Of a stretch of 44,960 bases of DNA, positions 16,940 through 25,444 are shown piece by piece; positions within the stretch are counted from its first letter, which is position 1, and each line of letters begins with the position of its first letter. The notes beneath the pieces were generated by a model that was not told the DNA's origin, ran no database searches, and worked only from the letters and a program-made list of their open reading frames with translations. The stretch is from Labilithrix sp. (GTDB lineage Bacteria; Myxococcota_A; Polyangia; Polyangiales; Polyangiaceae), in NCBI GenBank assembly GCA_019637105.1, contig JAHBWF010000051.1, forward strand, positions 1-44,960, in the 5' to 3' direction. The position numbers and the translations under genes were made by a program.

Positions 16940-18235
16940 ATGAACGCGACGCCGTCTTCGCGGCTGCCGGCGGCCCGTTCCATCGTCGAGCGAGCGTCGA
17001 GCGCCCCTTCGACGAACGCAGAGGCCCTCCGGCGATCGCTCGCGGCGTGCACCGCCGAGGGCCTCGCCGCGGAGGTCGTCGGGGCGTGCTTCGGACCGGC
17101 GGTCGTGACCGCGTGGGGGATCGAGCTCGGCGCGAGCCCGCTGCTCCTCGGCGTGCTCTGGGGTCTGCCCCATTTCGGTCAGGTCTTCCAGCTCCCCGCG
17201 GCGTGGGTGACGTCGTCGTTCGGGCGGAAGCGCGTCGCCGTCGCGGTGCAGGCGCTCGCGCGCCAGGTCACGCTGCCCATCGCGGCGCTCCCGTTCGTCG
17301 ACGTCTCGATCGACACGAAGCGCGCGATCCTCGTGGCGTTGTTCGGCCTGTCCTCGCTGTTGTCCGTCATCGGGCACAACGCGTGGCTCGCCTGGATGGG
17401 CGATCTCGTGCCGGCGCACACGCGCGGCGCCTACTTCGGACGGCGCACCGCCGTGTGTACGGCGGTCGGCATGATCGCCACGCTCGTCGTCGCGTCTTCG
17501 CTCGACACGGGGCGGAGCAACACCCTGCTCGGCCCGGTGCTCGCCGCGGTCCTCGTGGCGCGCTCGATCGCCGGGGCGATGACGACGGCCTTCATGTCGC
17601 GACAGCACGATCCTCCGCACGTCGATCGAGCTCCGCGGCTCGCCGACGTGGCGCTGCCGCTCGCCGACCGCGCCTACCGCAGGCTGCTGGCCTACGGCGC
17701 GACCTGGGGCGTCGCGACCGGGCTCACGGCGAGCATCTCCGCCGTGCTCACGCTGCGCGCCCTCGGCCTCGGCTTCTCCGGCATCGCGATCTACGCGACG
17801 ACGGTGGCGCTGCTCCGTGTCGTGACGACCCCGTTGTGGGGGCGAACGCTCGATCGGATCGGAGGCCGCCCGGTGCTCGTCCTGTGCAGCCTCGGGGCGG
17901 CGCTGAGCTCGCTCTCGTGGGTCGGCGTGAGCTACGGCCTCCCGTGGCTGATCGGGCTCGACGCGCTGGCGACCGGGCTCTTGCTCGGGGGGCAGGAGCT
18001 CGCGTTCTTCACGTTGCCGCTCGCGACGGCGCCGCGCGATCGCCGGCCGTTGTTCGCCGCGGCGAGCCTCACGGTCAGCGGCGTCGCGTACGGGGCGTCG
18101 TCGATCCTCGGCGGGTTGCTCGCGGGCTCGATGTCGATCTCCACGCTGCTCTTGCTCTCGACCGCCTGGCGACTGGCCGCGGCGTTCTTCGCGGCGCGCC
18201 TCCACCGTTGCCCGCCCGGCCGTAGCGCCGCGTGA
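16940..18235 (+). CDS. MFS transporter
   Basis: The product has 431 residues with about 11-12 hydrophobic segments. It shows the major facilitator pattern: PHFGQVFQLPAAWVTSSFGRKRVAV (the G-R-K-R loop between helices 2 and 3), WMGDLVPAHTRGAYFGRRTAV in the middle of the first half, and the repeated loop WGRTLDRIGGRPVLVL in the second half. The PAHTRGAYFGRRTAVCTAVGMIATL stretch resembles a subgroup of uncharacterised bacterial MFS proteins, so the substrate cannot be told. A TAGTGT box (16853-16858) lies about 80 bases upstream. The gap 16764-16939 has no other gene. Confidence 0.8.
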   Translation: MNATPSSRLPAARSIVERASSAPSTNAEALRRSLAACTAEGLAAEVVGACFGPAVVTAWGIELGASPLLLGVLWGLPHFGQVFQLPAAWVTSSFGRKRVAVAVQALARQVTLPIAALPFVDVSIDTKRAILVALFGLSSLLSVIGHNAWLAWMGDLVPAHTRGAYFGRRTAVCTAVGMIATLVVASSLDTGRSNTLLGPVLAAVLVARSIAGAMTTAFMSRQHDPPHVDRAPRLADVALPLADRAYRRLLAYGATWGVATGLTASISAVLTLRALGLGFSGIAIYATTVALLRVVTTPLWGRTLDRIGGRPVLVLCSLGAALSSLSWVGVSYGLPWLIGLDALATGLLLGGQELAFFTLPLATAPRDRRPLFAAASLTVSGVAYGASSILGGLLAGSMSISTLLLLSTAWRLAAAFFAARLHRCPPGRSAA

Positions 18236-18326
18236 GCCGCCTCACCGATCGATCTCTGCCTCCGCGGCGCCGCTGTGACGTGACGCTGGCGCGTGACGTG
18301 CACCCGCGACGCGACGAGGCGAATCG

Positions 18327-19439
18327 ATGGCGCGAGGAGACATCGAAGCTGGATCGCTGCGCATCGCGATCGTTTCGACCTGCGCTCTCGCCACGCCGCC
18401 GAAGGCCTACGGCGGGACGGAGCTCGTCATCGCCGAGCTCGCGCGGGAGCTGCGAGAGCTCGGTCATCACCCGGTCGTCTTCGCGACCGGCGACTCCACC
18501 TGCACCGGCGCCCGCCGGGCGCTGTTCGATCGCGGCGTATGGCCCCCGAACCCCTGGGCCGAGCTTCGTCACGCCTGCGCGGCTTGGAGCCGAATCGCGA
18601 CGCTCGAGGACGTCGACGTCGTGCACGTGAGCTCCGCGAGCGCGCTCCCGTTCACGAACCTCTTCCCCGTCCCCACCGTGGCGACGATCCACCACGACCG
18701 TGACGAATCGCTCCTGGCGCACTACGCCGCGTACCCCGGCGTCGATTTCGTCGCGATCTCGCGGCGTCAGGCCGAGCTCTCGCCGGAGGTCCCGTTCCGC
18801 GCGATCGTCCATCACGGGCTGGACGTCGAGCGCTATCCGCTCGGGAGCGGAGGGGACCGCTGCGCCTTCCTCGGGCGCTTCGCCGTCCAGAAGGCGCCGC
18901 ACCTCGCGATCGACGCGGCGAACCGCACGGGGCTCCCCATCGTCCTGGCCGGCGAGGCCCACCCCGCCGACCAAGGCTACTTCGACCGAGAGGTCGCGCC
19001 GCGCCTCGGCGCGAACGTGCGCTGGATCGGGGAAGCCAACCACGAGACGAAGGTCGAGCTCCTCCAGAGCTCGCGGTGCCTCGTCTTCCCCATCCAGTGG
19101 GAGGAGCCGTTCGGGCTCGTCATGATCGAGGCCATGCTCGTCGGGACGCCGGTCGTCGCGTTCGCGCGCGGCTCCGCGCCGGAGGTCGTCGACGACGGCG
19201 TCACGGGCTTCCTCGTCCACTCGCTCGACGAGCTCGCGCGGAGGCTCCACGACGCCGCGTCCCTCGACCGGAGAGCGTGCCGCGATCGCGCTCGCGCTCG
19301 GTGGAGCGCGACGCGGATGAGCCAAGCCTACGTAGCGGTCTACCGCGACGCGATCGATCGCTGGAGCGACGCGTGCCCCGGACACACGTTGCATACGCGA
19401 GGCGACAATGGCGCTGCGTTCACCCGACTCCGCCGATGA
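18327..19439 (+). CDS. Glycosyltransferase family 4
   Basis: The product has 370 residues with a GT-B fold. The N-terminal half begins LRIAIVSTCALATPPKAYGGTELVIAELARELRELGH, the usual acceptor-domain opening with a GGTE loop. The C-terminal half carries the retaining-GT4 motif E-x7-E (E260 and E268 in EEPFGLVMIEAM), followed by GTPVVAFARGSAPEVVDDGVTGFLV. It would move a sugar from a nucleotide sugar to an unknown acceptor in the cytoplasm. Its last 32 bases overlap the start of the debranching-enzyme gene, suggesting coupled expression and a shared pathway in storage or capsule glucan metabolism. That link is inferred from position only. Confidence 0.8.
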   Translation: MARGDIEAGSLRIAIVSTCALATPPKAYGGTELVIAELARELRELGHHPVVFATGDSTCTGARRALFDRGVWPPNPWAELRHACAAWSRIATLEDVDVVHVSSASALPFTNLFPVPTVATIHHDRDESLLAHYAAYPGVDFVAISRRQAELSPEVPFRAIVHHGLDVERYPLGSGGDRCAFLGRFAVQKAPHLAIDAANRTGLPIVLAGEAHPADQGYFDREVAPRLGANVRWIGEANHETKVELLQSSRCLVFPIQWEEPFGLVMIEAMLVGTPVVAFARGSAPEVVDDGVTGFLVHSLDELARRLHDAASLDRRACRDRARARWSATRMSQAYVAVYRDAIDRWSDACPGHTLHTRGDNGAAFTRLRR

Positions 19440-21618
19440 GGGAGCTCCCCTCGAGCTCACGACCGCCGGCGACATCGAGACGCTGGTCCGCGCGCGGGGG
19501 ACGAGGTTCATCGTCACGAACAAGAAGGGCGACGTATCCCCGGCCGGCGCGCGTGAGCTCGGGCTCGTCTTCGACGACACGCGCTACCTGTCTCGCTACG
19601 AGCTCTCGATCCGACCGCAGAGCCGGGATGGCGAGGGGGAGCCCGCCGAGCCGCGCGAGCTCGCGCTCGTGCACCTCTCGTCGGACTCCTTCGATCTGGC
19701 CTGCAACCGCATCGACCTCATGGTCTCCGGCCTCGGCAGCGACGACGCGCTCCTCGACGACCCGCAGAACTTCCTCCACGTGCGGCGGCGCCAGTTCATC
19801 GACGAGCATTTCCGCGAGCAGATCGAGGTCGTCAACTACCTGCCTCGCCGCGTCCACGTCGAGATCTCGCTCTCGTTCGCGGCGGACTTCGCCGACGTCT
19901 TCGAGATCCGCGGCGCCAAGCGCGCGCGGCGCGGCCGGATGCGCCCGCCCGTCGTCGGCCGCCGCGCGGTGCACCTCGCGTACGACGGGCTCGACGGGAC
20001 GACGTACGTCGCGCGCCTCGGGTTCTCGCCCACGCCGGCGCGCGTGTCGGGCGACGAGGCCGCGTTCCATTTGACCATCGAGCCCGGGGGAGCCGCGCAG
20101 GTGGAGATCGACATCGCCCCCGACACCGCGGTCGCGACCGACGCGGGCAGGTGCGCGCCCTTCGACGCTCGCCTCCGCGCCGCGCGCGAGGACGCGGCGC
20201 GGTACTTCGACGCCTGCACGCGCTTCCGATGCGACAACGCGACCATCCAGGACGTCCTCGAGCAGTCGACCAAGGACCTGCGCGCGCTCTCGCTGGCGCT
20301 GCGCGGACAGCGCATCGTCGCCGCGGGCATCCCGTGGTTCTGCTGCCCCTTCGGGCGCGACACGCTGCTCACGGCCTACGAAGCGCTGACGCTCGATCCC
20401 GAGCTCGCCGCGTCGACCTTGCGGGCGCTCGCGATGTTCCAGGGGACGAGGTTCGACGAGTTCACCGAGGAGGAGCCGGGCAAGATCTTCCACGAGCTCC
20501 GCTTCGGCGAGATGACGGCGTGCAAGGAGATCCCGCACTCGCCGTACTACGGGACGATCGACGCGACGCCGCTCTTCGTCGTCGTCGCGCACGCGACGCA
20601 CAAGGTGACGGGCGACGACGCCCTGCTCGCGGAGCTGATGCCGGCGATCCTCGCGGCGCTTCGGTGGATCGACGCGCGGAGCGCGGAGGGGACCCGCCTC
20701 GTCACGTACCGGCAGGAGAGCCCGCGCGGCCTCGAGAACCAGGGCTGGAAGGACTCCCGCGCCGCGCTGTCGTTCCCCGACGGCCGGCGCGCGGAGCCGC
20801 CGATCGCGCTCTCCGAAGTGCAAGGCTACTGCGTCGACGCCTACCGCCGTGGCGCGAGCCTGCTCGAGTCCGCGGGGGATCCGGCCGCCGCGGCGATCTA
20901 CGCCGCGCGCGCGGAGAGGCTGCGCTCCGTCGTCGAGCGCGCGCTGTACATGCCGGACTTCGAGCGCTACGCGTTCGCCGTCGACGGACACGGCGTCCCG
21001 CTCCCGACCGTCGTGTCGAACGTCGGTCACCTCCTGTGGTCGCGGCTGCCGAGCCCGGCTCGCGCGAGGTCGGCGGCGGACCTGCTGATCGCGTCCGAGT
21101 CCCTCTCCGCGTTCGGCATCCGCACGCTGGCGGCGGGCCAGCCGGTGTACAACCCGCTCAGCTACCACAACGGGACCGTGTGGCCGCACGACAACGCCAT
21201 CATCGCCAAGGGCTTCGCGAACTACGACCTGATGGACCACGCGTGCGCGGTCTTCGAGGCGCTCGCCTCGGCGATGACGCGGTTCTCCGACCGGCGGCTG
21301 CCGGAGCTGTTCTGCGGGATCGCCGAGGAGGACGCCCTCGTCCGCTACCCGGTGGCCTGCAGCCCCCAGGCGTGGGCCGCGGCGGCGCCGTTCTTGCTGC
21401 TTCAGTCCGTGCTCGGCATCCACGTCGACGGCGTGCGCCAGCGCATCTTCGTCCGCAACCCGAGGATGCCCGCGTCGATGAGCCGCGTCGAGATCGAGGG
21501 CCTGCGGGTGGGGCGCTCGCGCGTCTCGCTGCGGCTCCGTCGCGTCGGCAAGCGCTGCCACGTCGATCGCCTCGACGTCGTGGGCGCGCCGCTCCGCACG
21601 ATCGTGGAGATCGAATAG
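19408..21618 (+). CDS. Amylo-alpha-1,6-glucosidase, glycogen-debranching type
   Basis: The product has 736 residues. The N-terminal 270 residues are beta-rich (FIVTNKKGDVSPAGARELGLVFDDTRYLSRYEL), matching the GDE_N-type domain. The rest is an (alpha/alpha)6 barrel with family signatures: PWFCCPFGRDTLLTAYEAL (309-327), YGTIDATPLFVV, NQGWKDS (444-450) and the late LSYHNGTVWPHDNAIIAKGF. Enzymes with this layout hydrolyse alpha-1,6 branch points in glycogen or related glucans. The ATG lies inside the glycosyltransferase gene, 32 bases before its stop. A TACGCG box ends eight bases upstream of the ATG and could give a separate transcript. The protein lacks a signal peptide and is likely cytoplasmic. 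Other six-hairpin glycosidase specificities cannot be excluded. Confidence 0.85.
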   Translation: MALRSPDSADEGAPLELTTAGDIETLVRARGTRFIVTNKKGDVSPAGARELGLVFDDTRYLSRYELSIRPQSRDGEGEPAEPRELALVHLSSDSFDLACNRIDLMVSGLGSDDALLDDPQNFLHVRRRQFIDEHFREQIEVVNYLPRRVHVEISLSFAADFADVFEIRGAKRARRGRMRPPVVGRRAVHLAYDGLDGTTYVARLGFSPTPARVSGDEAAFHLTIEPGGAAQVEIDIAPDTAVATDAGRCAPFDARLRAAREDAARYFDACTRFRCDNATIQDVLEQSTKDLRALSLALRGQRIVAAGIPWFCCPFGRDTLLTAYEALTLDPELAASTLRALAMFQGTRFDEFTEEEPGKIFHELRFGEMTACKEIPHSPYYGTIDATPLFVVVAHATHKVTGDDALLAELMPAILAALRWIDARSAEGTRLVTYRQESPRGLENQGWKDSRAALSFPDGRRAEPPIALSEVQGYCVDAYRRGASLLESAGDPAAAAIYAARAERLRSVVERALYMPDFERYAFAVDGHGVPLPTVVSNVGHLLWSRLPSPARARSAADLLIASESLSAFGIRTLAAGQPVYNPLSYHNGTVWPHDNAIIAKGFANYDLMDHACAVFEALASAMTRFSDRRLPELFCGIAEEDALVRYPVACSPQAWAAAAPFLLLQSVLGIHVDGVRQRIFVRNPRMPASMSRVEIEGLRVGRSRVSLRLRRVGKRCHVDRLDVVGAPLRTIVEIE

Positions 21619-21636
21619 CGCCGGCGCGCCCGGCGC
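21618..21636. terminator. Bidirectional hairpin between convergent genes
   Basis: GCGCCGG (21618-21624) pairs with CCGGCGC (21630-21636) across a five-base loop, right after the debranching-enzyme stop. A second small hairpin, GTCCC-CTCA-GGGAC (21644-21657), overlaps the lat stop. There are no T-tracts. Confidence 0.45.
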
Positions 21637-21649
21637 GAGGCGCGTCCCC

Positions 21650-22978
21650 TCAGGGACAGACGGCGGCGATCGCGGCCTCGAGGCGGGCGACGGCGTCGGC
21701 GATGACGTCGGCGCCGACGTTGAGCGCCGGGCGGAAGCGGATCGAGCGCTGCCCGCACGCGAGCACGAGCATCCCGTCGGCGAAGCAGCGCTTGATCACG
21801 GCGTCGCGCGTCTTGGAGTCGGGCACGTCGATCGCGCACATGAGGCCCTTGCCGCGCGCGTTGTCGACCGAGGACCGACGCGCCTGGATCCCCTCCAGCC
21901 CCGCGAGGAGCTCGGCGCCGCGCGCCGCGGCGTTCTCGATGAGCTTCTCCTCGACGATGATCTCGAGGATGCGCGTCGCGCGCACCATGTCCACGAGCCC
22001 GCCGCCCCAGGTGGAGTTGATGCGCCCGGGCTTGTGGAAGACGTTGTCCTCGACGTCGTCGATGCGATCGGACACGAGGATGCCGCCGACCTGCATCTTC
22101 TTCGCGAAGCAGACGATGTCGGGCTTCACGCCGTGGTGCTGGTAGGCCCACCAGGCGCCGGTCCCGCCGAGCCCCGTCTGGACCTCGTCGTAGATCAGGA
22201 GCGCCTCGTGCTCGTCGGCGAGGCGCCGGAGCTCCGAGAAGAAGCTCGGACGGAAGTGGTTGTCGCCGCCCTCGCCCTGGATGGGCTCGAGGATGATCGC
22301 CGCGATCTCGTGCGGCGCGCGCGCGAACGCGGCCTCCGCCGCGGCGACCGCCGCGCGCTCGCGCTCCTCGACCTCGGCGACGTTCCCGCCGGTGAGCGGG
22401 AAGCGGATCATCGGCGAGGGGATCCGCGGCCAGTCGAACTTCGGGAAGTACGCCGTCTTGTTCGGATCGGTGTTCGTGAGGCTCAGCGTGTAGCCCGAAC
22501 GACCGTGGAAGGCCCGCTCGAGGTGCAGGATCTGGTATCCGCGCTCGCCACGCCCCGCCGCGAGGTTCTTCCGCACCTTCCAGTCGAACGCGGTCTTGAG
22601 CGCGTTCTCGACCGCGAGAGCCCCTCCCTCGACGAAGAAATACTTCGAGAGCTCTGCAGGCGCGGCGGTCCGCGCGAGCGTGTCGACGAACTCGGCGAAG
22701 TAGGTGGTGTACTTGTCGGAGTTCGCGACCTTGACGATCGACGTCCTGGCGAGCCGCTCGCGCGTCCGTTCGTCGAGCATGCCGGGGTGGTTGAACCCGA
22801 GCGGATTCGACGCGAAAAACGAGTAGAAATCGAGGAGCTCGCGCCCGCTGGTCGCGTCGCGCACGACCGAGCCGCTGCTCTTTTCGAGATCGATGACGAG
22901 CGGATACCCGTCGACCAGGATGTGACGCCGGAGGGTCGCGTGGACCTCGGCGCTCGGGATTTGCGATCGCCGGAACAT
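21650..22978 (-). CDS. lat: L-lysine 6-transaminase
   Basis: The product has 442 residues and is a class III PLP aminotransferase. Family landmarks are the LAT-specific FYSFFASNPLGFNHP (51-65), FFVEGGALAVENALK, ERAFHGRSGYTLSLTNTDPNKTAYFPKFDWPRI, ILEPIQGEGGDNHFR, IYDEVQTGLGGTG (PLP-pyridine Asp264), the lysine pair FAKKMQ (293/294) that holds PLP, and RINSTWGGGLVDMVR. These match lysine epsilon-aminotransferase, which converts lysine plus 2-oxoglutarate to 2-aminoadipate semialdehyde and glutamate. No beta-lactam pathway genes are nearby, so a catabolic or stress role is more likely. It is divergent from the thiopurine methyltransferase gene with 68 bases between starts. On the minus strand GTGC-TAGAAG ends seven bases before the ATG. 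Confidence 0.9.
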   Translation of the reverse strand: MFRRSQIPSAEVHATLRRHILVDGYPLVIDLEKSSGSVVRDATSGRELLDFYSFFASNPLGFNHPGMLDERTRERLARTSIVKVANSDKYTTYFAEFVDTLARTAAPAELSKYFFVEGGALAVENALKTAFDWKVRKNLAAGRGERGYQILHLERAFHGRSGYTLSLTNTDPNKTAYFPKFDWPRIPSPMIRFPLTGGNVAEVEERERAAVAAAEAAFARAPHEIAAIILEPIQGEGGDNHFRPSFFSELRRLADEHEALLIYDEVQTGLGGTGAWWAYQHHGVKPDIVCFAKKMQVGGILVSDRIDDVEDNVFHKPGRINSTWGGGLVDMVRATRILEIIVEEKLIENAAARGAELLAGLEGIQARRSSVDNARGKGLMCAIDVPDSKTRDAVIKRCFADGMLVLACGQRSIRFRPALNVGADVIADAVARLEAAIAAVCP

Positions 22979-22985
22979 GGCTAGC

Positions 22986-22991
22986 CTTCTA
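22986..22991 (-). promoter_or_regulatory. Candidate extended -10 box (TGC-TAGAAG) for lat
   Basis: On the minus strand, seven bases before the lat ATG. Same spacing as several other genes here, but the sixth base is not T. Confidence 0.3.
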
Positions 22992-23036
22992 GCACCAACG
23001 GCCGCCGCTCGACAGCCGCCCTTCGCGGGAGCAGCA

Positions 23037-23042
23037 TACGCT
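23037..23042 (+). promoter_or_regulatory. Candidate -10 box (TACGCT) for the methyltransferase gene
   Basis: TACGCT ends only four bases before the ATG at 23047. If used, the first transcribed base would fall very near or within the start codon. Confidence 0.35.
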
Positions 23043-23046
23043 CGTC

Positions 23047-23688
23047 ATGGAGATCGACTTCTGGGCGCAGCGCTGGAAGGAAGGCCGCATCGGCTTTCAC
23101 GAAGGCAAGACGAACGTATTCCTCGGCCGCCACGTCGAGCGCCTCGGTTCACCGCCGCGGCGCGTGCTCGTGCCGCTCTGCGGCAAGACGGAGGACATGG
23201 CGTTCCTCGCCTCGCGCGGACACCACGTCGTCGGCGTCGAGGCGGTGGAGGACGCCGTGAAGGCCTTCTTCGCGGAGCACGAGCTCTCTCCGGCGGTCCG
23301 CGAGGTCGGCGAGCACATCCGGGCCTACTCGTCCGAGCGCGTCACGCTCTTCGCGGGCGACGTCTTCGCGTGCACCCAGTCGATCGTCGGCGAGGTCGAC
23401 GCGCTCTACGATCGCGCCGCGCTGGTCGCGCTCTCCAGCGACGTGCGGCCGCGGTACGTCGCGCACCTCCGGACGCTGCTCGCGCCCCGATCGAAGGGGC
23501 TGCTCGTCACGTTCGACTACACGTCGTCGTCGTTCGATCCGCCGCCTTATCCCGTGAGCGAGGACGAGATCCGCCGGCTCTACGCCGGCGCGAGCGTGAC
23601 CGCGATCGACGAAGGGCCCTTCGACGGCCCGCGCTTCCGCGAGGCCGGCGTCACGGCGACGGAGCGCTGCTACGCGATCGAGCTCTGA
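23047..23688 (+). CDS. Thiopurine S-methyltransferase (TPMT family)
   Basis: The product has 213 residues, the normal length for bacterial TPMT. It opens with the family signature DFWAQRWKEGRIGFHEGKTN, then the SAM-binding loop VLVPLCGKTEDMAFLASRGHHVVGVE (40-65, where LCGK replaces the common GxGxG) with acidic E65. VDALYDRAALVALSSDVRPRYVAHL follows, then GLLVTFDYTSSSFDPPPYPVSEDEI. TPMT proteins transfer a methyl group from S-adenosylmethionine to thiols; in bacteria they also act on selenium and tellurium compounds. It is divergent from lat, and its 3' end converges on the CAP-domain gene. Confidence 0.88.
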   Translation: MEIDFWAQRWKEGRIGFHEGKTNVFLGRHVERLGSPPRRVLVPLCGKTEDMAFLASRGHHVVGVEAVEDAVKAFFAEHELSPAVREVGEHIRAYSSERVTLFAGDVFACTQSIVGEVDALYDRAALVALSSDVRPRYVAHLRTLLAPRSKGLLVTFDYTSSSFDPPPYPVSEDEIRRLYAGASVTAIDEGPFDGPRFREAGVTATERCYAIEL

Positions 23689-23731
23689 CACCGACTCATC
23701 GGCTTCGATCCTCGACGGGGGCGCGGCGCGC

Positions 23732-24784
23732 TCAAGGGCAGTCGACCGGCTCGACCGCGTACGCGATCACGGCGCCTCCCTTCTCGACCTGGACGTCGTA
23801 GCGGCTCCCGGCCTGCGCGGCCCATCCGTCGGGCACGAAGCGCACGGCGGTGAGGCTCCCCATCGTGCGCTCGAGCGGGGAGACCGTGACGGCGCGCGGC
23901 TCCCCGGCGGCGCGCACGGTGACGACCGCGCCGTCGAGGTCGAGGCTCGAGCTCTGGATCGTCCAGCCGATCGCGTCGAGCTTCGTCCGGCGGAACACGT
24001 CCATCGGGACCGGGCCGGGCGGCGGCCACGCGACCCACGCCGGGAGCGCGGGCTCCGCGGGCGGCTCGGCGGAGGCGTCGTCCCACTCGCGCCCGTCGAC
24101 GAGCGCGCAGGTGAACCGGCTCGTCGATCCGAAGCCGACGCGGCGGATCTTCTCGCTGAGGAGCCAGCGGCGGTGCACCATCGTCGACTCGTTGCCGGCG
24201 TCCTCGATGAACGGATCGACGGCCTGCGGCGCACTCCGGTTCGCGACGAGGCTGACCGCCGAGGCGCGCGCGCCGCGATCGGACCAGCACGACCACTCCG
24301 GCGGCGGCGAGTGCGACAGCCGCCGGTTCGCGTGCGCGAGCAGAGCGCAGTCCTGCGCCGGCGCTTCCCAGCGCGTCTCGACGGAGAGCTCGGGGACGCC
24401 CGCCAAGAATCGGTAGGCGTTGACCACGCGGAGCGCGCGATCGCGCGCGTGTTCGTCGACGCTGCCCGGGTCGCAGCTCGCCTCGTCGCCGTTCCACGGC
24501 GCGGCGGCGAGCTCGGAGTGACCGCACGCCCAGCGGCTGCAGGCGACGTCGCGCGCGTCGTCGCTCGCGGGCGGGACACACTCCATCGAGGCGATGGAGT
24601 CGAGGCCGAGCGCGCCCACCTCGAGGTTGCCGCTCTTCGTGCAGGCCGCGCCGAGCGCGAGCGTAGCGCCGAGCGCGACCGTCCAAACGCGCGGCTCGGC
24701 CGCGCGGCCCGCGGCCGTTCGCTCCCGCACGGCCACGAGCCGTCGCCGCGCCGCGCGGACGCGGCGCTCCTTCGAGGTGCGCAC
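23732..24784 (-). CDS. CAP/SCP-like domain lipoprotein
   Basis: The product has 350 residues from the GTG at 24784. The start is uncertain: GTGs at residues 17 and 19 give a more normal signal peptide. A hydrophobic segment ends in the lipobox LGAAC (Cys48). Residues about 105-240 resemble a CAP domain (cysteine-rich secretory/antigen 5/PR-1): ALRVVNAYRFLAGVPELSVE, CALLAHANRRLSHSPPPEWSCW, then ESTMVHRRWLLSEKIRRVGFG and TCALVDG. The His and surrounding pattern are loosely kept. The C-terminal 100 residues form a separate strand-rich region. CAP proteins are secreted with varied, mostly non-catalytic roles. Cysteines are numerous, as in other exported proteins here. Confidence 0.65.
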   Translation of the reverse strand: MRTSKERRVRAARRRLVAVRERTAAGRAAEPRVWTVALGATLALGAACTKSGNLEVGALGLDSIASMECVPPASDDARDVACSRWACGHSELAAAPWNGDEASCDPGSVDEHARDRALRVVNAYRFLAGVPELSVETRWEAPAQDCALLAHANRRLSHSPPPEWSCWSDRGARASAVSLVANRSAPQAVDPFIEDAGNESTMVHRRWLLSEKIRRVGFGSTSRFTCALVDGREWDDASAEPPAEPALPAWVAWPPPGPVPMDVFRRTKLDAIGWTIQSSSLDLDGAVVTVRAAGEPRAVTVSPLERTMGSLTAVRFVPDGWAAQAGSRYDVQVEKGGAVIAYAVEPVDCP

Positions 24785-24933
24785 GTGACACCAGCCTCCC
24801 CGTCCGTGCGTCGCGCCGTCGAGTCGGCGTCGCGCGTGGCGCTCTCGCGCACGGCTCGGCGAGCCTCGAGCAAGAAGGAGTCCGGTTCGATCCCGCCGCG
24901 GGCAGGCCATGGTCGCGGCGTCGGGGACGGTGC

Positions 24934-24939
24934 TACCGT
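24934..24939 (+). promoter_or_regulatory. Candidate extended -10 box (TGC-TACCGT)
   Basis: TGC plus TACCGT ends six bases before the ATG at 24946, a spacing expected for a leaderless transcript. Confidence 0.42.
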
Positions 24940-24945
24940 GCCCGC

Positions 24946-25434
24946 ATGAGCTCTCTCTCGACTCGAGCGGCGACCGCCGCCTTCCTCGTCCTCACCGCGT
25001 GCACCTCGGAGGGCGACGACGACGCGGCGCCGCCGCCCCCCGCCCCGGAGACGCTGTTCGAGGCGCTCCCGGCCGCGTCGCCGAACACGCTCCGCGGCGT
25101 GTGGCAGACCACTCAGACGGCGTCGAATGGCACGGTCGAGCTCCGTCTTCGGTTCATGGACCGATACGTCATCGGCGCCGCGAAGTGCGTCGTGACCGGC
25201 AGCGACACCGGCGTGATCGCAGGCGGCTCGATCGGCCTCGACACGGCCGCGCTCGACGCAGCGACGGGCACGCTCACCATCGGCTCGCTCGGGTTCGAGA
25301 AGCAAGAGGGCAACGTCAAGTGCCAGGGCGGCTTGCCGGCGAACACGTACGACTTCACGATCGTGGACAACACCCTGACGCTCACGGTCGGCGGCGCGCA
25401 GCTCAACGCGGCGTTCACCAAGATCGGCGACTGA
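24946..25434 (+). CDS. Small lipoprotein, function unknown
   Basis: The product has 162 residues. A short signal ends in the clear lipobox LTAC (Cys19), followed by an acidic and Pro-rich spacer (EGDDDAAPPPPAPE). The remaining 115 residues form a compact strand-rich domain (LRGVWQTTQ, VELRLRFMDRYVIGAAKCVV, LTIGSLGFEKQEGNVKC, YDFTIVDNTLTLTVGG) with two Cys that could pair. The LRGVW...NTLTL pattern resembles lipocalin-like or META-type lipoprotein domains, but I cannot assign it. It ends ten bases before mpl on the same strand and may be co-transcribed with it. Confidence 0.68.
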   Translation: MSSLSTRAATAAFLVLTACTSEGDDDAAPPPPAPETLFEALPAASPNTLRGVWQTTQTASNGTVELRLRFMDRYVIGAAKCVVTGSDTGVIAGGSIGLDTAALDAATGTLTIGSLGFEKQEGNVKCQGGLPANTYDFTIVDNTLTLTVGGAQLNAAFTKIGD

Positions 25435-25444
25435 GACAACCCCC

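Noticed and set aside
21650-22978. lat as a marker of a beta-lactam cluster
   Set aside because: No ACV synthetase, IPNS or related genes are present; the neighbours are unrelated.
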